NCBI GenBank assembly: GCA_022822085.1
Contig: JAJECK010000158.1
Coordinates: forward strand, 1 to 38,073
DNA: 38,073 nucleotides
Source of the DNA: Candidatus Poribacteria bacterium
GTDB lineage: Bacteria; Poribacteria; WGA-4E; WGA-3G
Reading direction: 5' to 3'
The notes under the pieces were generated by a model. It saw only the letters and a list, made by a program, of their open reading frames with translations, made no database searches and was not told where the DNA came from. Within the stretch, counting starts at the first letter, position 1. Each line of letters starts with the position of its first letter. Positions 33,391-38,073 of this stretch are shown here, one piece after another. The position numbers and the translations under genes are program-made.

Positions 33391-34422
33391 TTATCCAGTT
33401 TGATATGTTTCCTTCAGAAAGTCGTCTAACTCTTCATAAGTGTCAAAAATTTTATCACATAAGTTTTCAAAAAAGATGCTGCGGGTTTCATTGTAGACAG
33501 CATATACGGGTTTGTTATGTCGTGTTGCGTAGTTCATTTCGCTGAGAACACCAGGAGATAATTTGTCTGTCGGATAGATGACCACGACGAAATCACTCTG
33601 ATGGACAAATTGATAATCTCGAGAAATGGTTCGGGTTTTTATCTGCTCTATTACCTGATCGTCTAATTCGCTCATTGTTTCAGGGACATCCAACTCCTGG
33701 TCGTCATTCTCTGCTTTTGAGAAGGTGACGAGTGCCATATCCTTGATTGCAAGCGGATCGAAGCAGATGTATGTGCGTGAAAGTTTTTTACCTAACTCAC
33801 GAATTTTGTTTATCTCTTCTGGCGTGTCTCTTAACAGTGTAATCGGATAACTGAGATAGAATTTGGGTTTGTCTGTAAAGAGCAGTTCATAGAAATTGGC
33901 GAGGTCGTGTTGCCGTGCAACGGTGTAGTACGGTTTTTCTGTGAGATGCGCGAGGTGTCTGGTGAGGAATTCTTCTTCGTCTAACCAGACATTGAGGGCT
34001 GTCTTTTGTAGTCCTGCCCATTGTGCGTTTTTTTCCATCCGTCCGTAGATGTCGGCGATGTTGTCTACTACGTTGATGAACATATCGGGTGGGAGGATTT
34101 CTATGTCCTTGAATGTAAATCCTTCTAATAGACTGCCACGCCATCGGAAACAGGCGTGCAACCCGATGATTGCGTGGTGATATGCTTGTGCGTCGCGTGC
34201 GATTTCGTAGAATGCATTACGGCGCGCTAAGGATAGCACTGCTGGGTCTGAGTCGAGGACTTTCTCTGTGAAGTGGACGCGCGCTTCTGCGGCGACTCGG
34301 TGCATGTAGTCGCCAATGTTGAAGAATCCGATGTTGAGTTCTCTTTGCACGCAGAGTGCCTCAAAGTCTTTGATGAGTTCTTTGCGTCCTGAGCAACTGA
34401 TGCCTGTGCAGAAGATGTTCAT
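33391..34422 (-). CDS. Fusion of adenylate-kinase-like P-loop domain and nucleoside 2-deoxyribosyltransferase-like domain
   Basis: 343 residues, cytoplasmic. The N-terminal half (1-184) starts MNIFCTGISCSGRKELIKDF, like archaeal adenylate kinases, but the Walker A is altered: SGRKE in place of GxGK(S/T). FNIGDYMHRVA and FRWRGSLLEGF follow, as in archaeal and candidate-phylum relatives that I remember. The second half (185-343) begins KFYLSYPIT and carries SDFVVVIYPTDKLSPGVLSE, then MNYATRHNKPVYAV. This is the strand and Glu pattern of nucleoside 2-deoxyribosyltransferases (Glu295 in the catalytic position). A role in nucleotide salvage, editing or signalling is inferred. The direct partner is unknown. 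Ribosome site weak (AAGG). A MITE lies 36 bases upstream. Confidence 0.7.
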   Translation of the reverse strand: MNIFCTGISCSGRKELIKDFEALCVQRELNIGFFNIGDYMHRVAAEARVHFTEKVLDSDPAVLSLARRNAFYEIARDAQAYHHAIIGLHACFRWRGSLLEGFTFKDIEILPPDMFINVVDNIADIYGRMEKNAQWAGLQKTALNVWLDEEEFLTRHLAHLTEKPYYTVARQHDLANFYELLFTDKPKFYLSYPITLLRDTPEEINKIRELGKKLSRTYICFDPLAIKDMALVTFSKAENDDQELDVPETMSELDDQVIEQIKTRTISRDYQFVHQSDFVVVIYPTDKLSPGVLSEMNYATRHNKPVYAVYNETRSIFFENLCDKIFDTYEELDDFLKETYQTG

Positions 34423-34457
34423 GGGTTCGTAACCTTTGCTTATTTGAAACTCCGCTT

Positions 34458-34572
34458 ATACCATTTCTAATTGAAAATGTCTCTATATTGTAGCACATTC
34501 TTCCAGATTGTGCCGTTCCACGCTTCATTTCTAAACAGCCGGTAATGAGAGAAAAACTAATAGAAATGGTAT
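34458..34572. mobile_element. MITE-like element, family 2, copy 2
   Basis: 115 bases with perfect 12-base inverted ends ATACCATTTCTA (34458-34469) and TAGAAATGGTAT (34561-34572). It lies 36 bases before the kinase-like fusion gene. On that gene's strand it contains TGCTACAAT (34495-34487), an extended -10 candidate, so it may supply the promoter. Confidence 0.75.
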
Positions 34573-34686
34573 TATATATTATGGAGTATACCACGATTGC
34601 TGTGTGAATTCAAGAAATTTGTATATCAAAACGATTTGCGATTTGGACTTGATGTACGCGATAATTATCTATAGGAGAAACAGACG

Positions 34687-34908
34687 ATGACACAAAACAA
34701 ATTTCCGCCAGGGTGGGATGAAGCGCGTGTACAAAGTGTTATTGCACATTACGAACAGCAAACAGAGGATGAAGCTGTCGCTGAAGATGAGGCTGCTTTT
34801 CAAGATGAGGGTAGCACATTGATGGCGATTCCTACGGAATTGGTACCCGCCGTGCTTGAACTAATTGACAAACACATTGCTGTAAGACAACATCAAAGAG
34901 AAAGTTAA
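34687..34908 (+). CDS. Small acidic antitoxin-like or adaptor-like protein
   Basis: 73 residues with AGGAGA 9 bases before ATG. MTQNKFPPGWDEARVQSVIA, then HYEQQTEDEAVAEDEAAFQD and a MAIPTELVPAVLELIDKHIA end. I remember many short proteins of this form (FPPGWDEERV...HYE.QTE.EAV.EDEAA) in cyanobacteria and Chloroflexi. The helical C-terminus contacting a partner would suit an antitoxin. No toxin gene lies beside it here: the next genes are on the other strand. Function unproven. Confidence 0.7.
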   Translation: MTQNKFPPGWDEARVQSVIAHYEQQTEDEAVAEDEAAFQDEGSTLMAIPTELVPAVLELIDKHIAVRQHQRES

Positions 34909-35044
34909 AATTAAAGGCAGTGTCTGCTGGTTTGTGTTTGAGACAAACTGTTCATCAAAACGTCTGAATAAACTAGCATTCATTGCTTTCTCTTTCCGTT
35001 AAACTCGCCTACAATTATGAGCGAAATCTAGTATGTCAGACACT

Positions 35045-35848
35045 TCAAGATTGATCGAGTGTCCAATTGTAGTTGAATGCCATAACAATAGGTGCTATAT
35101 CTTCAGATGGTATTTCATTAAGTCTCATGCGATCATAAAGGCTGGGTCGTATCAATTTCGCTCCCTGTGATATGCTATTAGGACGAACAGCCAAGGATCT
35201 TGCCCCAGGAACGAGATTACCACCCGCTTTATTTGCCAACTCTATGTAGATGTATCCTTGATCATAAAGATCTACACACTCATCACATATGTGCGATAAA
35301 TCTATATGGTAAGGTTGTTTTCGTCCTTCCAAAGTTGATTTATCACATAACTGGAACTTTTCTTTCTCAGATGCGATCTTCATTAAACAAAGTTGTCTAT
35401 AAGAAAGGTTTTCAATGTCTTGTAGTAATCTATGTGCTGAATCGGCACTAATCTCAGGTGGAAAAGCAAAGCTGGAAGTCAGGTAACCTATATGTTTTAG
35501 TTTCTTTTCATTCATTTCATCTGCAGCTTTTAGCAAAATAGAATCAACAATATCATCAAAATCGGAGCGGTCTGTTGGTGCTTTATTACCTAAAAATCCA
35601 TCTGTTCTAAATGATTTACCTTCGCCTAGTTTATGCTTAATATCTTCTATAATATGTTCACGGACTTGATCCATATTATCCCGCTGTTTTGTTAGTTTAC
35701 GCGCGAGCAACTCTCCAGAAGCATAACCCATCGTGGCTGATAACTCTGGATCATTAGTAACCGCTGCCGTAAGTAACATACTTCCAATGCTAGTCGCTCC
35801 AACAACGACGTTATTCAATAATTCGCTACCCTTTTTGATTACATTCAT
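35045..35848 (-). CDS. Hypothetical protein beside a restriction-modification gene
   Basis: 267 residues, AAGGAGATG about 10 bases before ATG. Residues about 10-50 (NNVVVGATSIGSMLLTAAVT and onward) form a Gly/Ala-rich hydrophobic stretch that could insert in or associate with a membrane. The rest is mixed alpha/beta, with DIENLSYRQLCLMKIASEKE in the middle and LAVRPNSISQGAKLIRPSLY near the end. I do not recognise a named family. It follows the truncated type ISP gene by 75 bases on the same strand, so it may belong to a defence cluster, but that is context only. Confidence 0.65.
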   Translation of the reverse strand: MNVIKKGSELLNNVVVGATSIGSMLLTAAVTNDPELSATMGYASGELLARKLTKQRDNMDQVREHIIEDIKHKLGEGKSFRTDGFLGNKAPTDRSDFDDIVDSILLKAADEMNEKKLKHIGYLTSSFAFPPEISADSAHRLLQDIENLSYRQLCLMKIASEKEKFQLCDKSTLEGRKQPYHIDLSHICDECVDLYDQGYIYIELANKAGGNLVPGARSLAVRPNSISQGAKLIRPSLYDRMRLNEIPSEDIAPIVMAFNYNWTLDQS

Positions 35849-35923
35849 AACTCAAGCATCTCCTTGTTGGACCAAAAGTAATTCACCAGTATTAGATAGG
35901 AGTCATAGGAGCTGCCAGGCCCG

Positions 35924-38002
35924 TTAATACTTTTCCGGTAAACTGTCAACAATCTTCACCGTCTCAAGACTGACGGTAATAACACGCGCGATTAAGTCCA
36001 CAATATATTTCGGTTCACCCTCACGATTCGGATCTCTCACACTATAACTCCCTTTACGATTTCCTCTATCCTTATCCACCTTGATTTCATACTGATTAAC
36101 GATCCACTCCAATGCAGAGCGAGTGCCTAACTTATAGTCGTGCACTTCTGCAGGAATACCTTCAATAGTCAGAAAGTCGTTGTATTCAATCTGCGTTTTG
36201 TCTTGAGACCATTTCATTTTTTTTACATGCCAATTTAGTTGTCTGTTTGGTTTATCTTTAAGTTCCAGTCCTTCATATCCTGGAACAGACTCATAGTTGA
36301 CATGGAGATCCGCTAACGATTTTCCTGCATTCGCGAATACCCAGAAATCCTGTGTAAATGGGATTCTCGGTAGACTATGCTTTAGATTCTCCCTATATTT
36401 ATCACGATAACCTTTGTGATGCAGTAGTCCGTAGATATAGTTGAAAATATTCCACTTTGTGATACAATCATCTTTGTACCAGTCTTGGAATTCTGTTAGT
36501 GCCCAGTCGGTAGTGTTTTCAGTTCGGTTCGTTCCATCTTCATTGTAGGTATAAAAAGGAAAGGATTGTTGAGGGTCACCATAGAGATTAATGTTTGGGA
36601 TCAGCGTACTCATCAGAACTGCAAATTCTTTCCGTCCATAGGCCTCAACACACATAACCCTATTTTCAGATTCTGCTTTGGAATTAGGAAATATAGAAGG
36701 AAAATGTCCGGGACTGTCAATCAGAATTCTGTCTAGAAATAGAACTTTTTTCGTAAAGGGCCGGTAAAGGGATTCCCTAACTTTGTGATTTTCATATTCA
36801 GTATTTGCTCCTCGCTTTAACTTGTTTTTTAAGTCACGACTCCATTTAATTTTGGTAGCATCGGATAAAACAAAGTCATCAACTTCAGGTTTTGGGGGTG
36901 CTTGACGCATATAACGATCCACTTCTGCATTGTAAGTTTCTATCATACGATTCACATTATTACGTAGCGTATCTTGATTAAAACTATAAACCCAGTAATC
37001 TCGATTGGTTGATACACCAAGACTGAAGTCTTTAAAAATCACGGATTCTGCAATGCCTTCTTTGTCCTTTGCTTCTTTAGTGCCCATCGGGACGAAGTCG
37101 TCAAAATCTTCCTGGAGTCCTTTAGTGATCCACCTATTTTTGTCATCTGGTTGAATCTGTTCCCATGAAACATTACCTACATTTTGATGCCTGTTAAGGA
37201 AATCGAAAGTCTGTACCTTGCTCTGTAATTCTGTTTCGTTGTTGTAAAAAATACATGGCGAGTCAACAGGTTCCCCTGTTTTCACGAGCATCGCGACACT
37301 CACACCGATTGTGATTTCAAACACATTTGAATCGTCTTGACCTTCACGCATACCTCCCCCTAAATTGAGAAGATATAGTGCATTAAATCCTTCTGCCAGA
37401 TGTTTGCGCATTCCATCAAATGTCCGTTTAAAAATAAAGCTATTGTTTGTTACAAACGCAACGAGGCCAGTATCTCCAATTCGTTCCGATGCCCAGAAAA
37501 ACGCTCTCACATAATGGTCATACAAATATTTACTATATTGTGCTTTAGAATCTTTTGAGTATGTATCCTTAATCTGTTTGTCCAAGGGCGGATATTCACG
37601 ATTTTTGTTATTCTCGTTTTCATCGTCTTGCCCCGCATTGTAAGGCGGATTGCCGATAACGACAAACATGTCCTTCTCTTTTTGCTGTTCAACCCGTTTT
37701 GTGTTTTCCTCAGTAAAAAGATCCATCTGAGCTTTATCATACAATTCGAAGGTATCTGCGAAAGCTAGCCCTTCAAAAAGTAGGTTTGTCCCCGTGTGAT
37801 GCCAAAACTCTTGTTGAATATTTAAGTTGGCAATGTAGTAAGGCAGTAACAAAACTTCGTTGCAATGTAGTTCGTGCTTATATTTTTCCTCTAATGCTAT
37901 TTTCCGTATGTCCTGCATGATTCGGACAATAAAATTACTATAGTTTGGACAGTTTAAACCCGTCAAGACTTTCAACAGGGAAGAAAATAGTTGTGTAAAC
38001 AC
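35924..38002 (-). CDS. Type ISP (LlaBIII-like) restriction-modification enzyme, 5'-truncated: methyltransferase half plus specificity region
   Basis: 692 residues from a GTG without ribosome site. Full type ISP proteins have nuclease, helicase, coupler, N6-adenine methyltransferase and target-recognition domains in about 1500 residues. Only the end of the methyltransferase and the specificity region are here. ELHCNEVLLLPYYIANLNI, the amino-methyltransferase motif IV NPPYN (118-122) and FVTNNSFIFKRTFDGMRKHL are clear. The C-terminal part (WALTEFQDWYKDDCI..., IPFTQDFWVFANAGKSLADL, NWHVKKMKWSQDKTQIEY) is typical of the LlaBIII-type target domain. The expected SAM-binding motif I (DPAxGTGNF) just before NFIVRIMQDIRK is replaced by TGLNCPNYS, so methylation is doubtful. 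Any 5' part lies beyond the window. Probably a decaying or split gene. Confidence 0.75.
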   Translation of the reverse strand: MFTQLFSSLLKVLTGLNCPNYSNFIVRIMQDIRKIALEEKYKHELHCNEVLLLPYYIANLNIQQEFWHHTGTNLLFEGLAFADTFELYDKAQMDLFTEENTKRVEQQKEKDMFVVIGNPPYNAGQDDENENNKNREYPPLDKQIKDTYSKDSKAQYSKYLYDHYVRAFFWASERIGDTGLVAFVTNNSFIFKRTFDGMRKHLAEGFNALYLLNLGGGMREGQDDSNVFEITIGVSVAMLVKTGEPVDSPCIFYNNETELQSKVQTFDFLNRHQNVGNVSWEQIQPDDKNRWITKGLQEDFDDFVPMGTKEAKDKEGIAESVIFKDFSLGVSTNRDYWVYSFNQDTLRNNVNRMIETYNAEVDRYMRQAPPKPEVDDFVLSDATKIKWSRDLKNKLKRGANTEYENHKVRESLYRPFTKKVLFLDRILIDSPGHFPSIFPNSKAESENRVMCVEAYGRKEFAVLMSTLIPNINLYGDPQQSFPFYTYNEDGTNRTENTTDWALTEFQDWYKDDCITKWNIFNYIYGLLHHKGYRDKYRENLKHSLPRIPFTQDFWVFANAGKSLADLHVNYESVPGYEGLELKDKPNRQLNWHVKKMKWSQDKTQIEYNDFLTIEGIPAEVHDYKLGTRSALEWIVNQYEIKVDKDRGNRKGSYSVRDPNREGEPKYIVDLIARVITVSLETVKIVDSLPEKY

Positions 38003-38073
38003 TTTTGCTTCTCATTTTCTGTTTGAAATCACAGCAATTTAGACTATATTTTTGAATAAAATCGTGAAAGAAC

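Overview
Organism. The window is AT-leaning bacterial DNA, about 38 kb, with mostly well-formed genes, Shine-Dalgarno starts and several intrinsic terminators. A very long Ig-repeat surface protein with a type IX-like C-terminal domain sits next to a PorV-like barrel. There are also carbohydrate-binding-like secreted paralogues, a DUF4856/imelysin iron locus and many short palindromic mobile repeats. Together these suggest an uncultured member of the FCB-adjacent phyla, and Candidatus Poribacteria is my best guess. No rRNA or other taxonomic marker was seen, so this is inference. No tRNA, rRNA or CRISPR array was found.

Layout. 1-5.5 kb (+): end of a giant Ig-repeat protein, then a PorV/PorQ-like outer-membrane protein, closed by a strong terminator shared with nadA. 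5.5-9.4 kb: nadA (-) with a repeat-rich leader, a small orphan gene (+), two tandem secreted paralogues (-), a PD40 pseudogene and a palindromic element. 9.4-12.3 kb (-): a flavin oxidoreductase and a GT-C membrane glycosyltransferase. 12.4-20.6 kb (-): an iron operon (porin-like barrel, imelysin, di-haem DUF1111 protein, small lipoprotein, TonB receptor, DUF4856 lipoprotein) headed by a Fur-box promoter, with a second Fur-like operator before the last gene. 20.8-22.0 kb (-): a hypothetical protein with a basic N-terminus, overlapped by an unlisted 37-residue basic protein. 22.2-28.0 kb (+): tyrS, a degraded small gene, a complete attenuator with an aromatic- and leucine-rich leader peptide, DAHP synthase (aroF), leuA, an enolase-family remnant and a Gfo/Idh oxidoreductase. 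28.0-34.6 kb (-): a sugar-acid dehydrogenase, a membrane-anchored protein, a GT4 glycosyltransferase, rimK and an adenylate-kinase-like/deoxyribosyltransferase-like fusion, interspersed with two families of MITE-like repeats. 34.6-38 kb: an antitoxin-like orphan, a hypothetical protein and a 5'-truncated type ISP restriction-modification gene.

How the parts work together. The strongest regulatory discovery is the 23.8-24.2 kb leader. It holds a promoter, a 49-residue peptide with nine aromatic residues in its last 23, an antiterminator segment covering its Trp-stop codons, and a terminator just before DAHP synthase. This is classical translation-coupled attenuation, and it may extend to leuA because no terminator separates the two genes. 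The second coherent system is the iron operon, in which outer-membrane transport, surface or periplasmic imelysin-type iron binding and di-haem redox chemistry share a Fur-type control. The remainder is ordinary metabolism (NAD, tRNA charging, amino acids) mixed with decaying accessory genes and small repeats.
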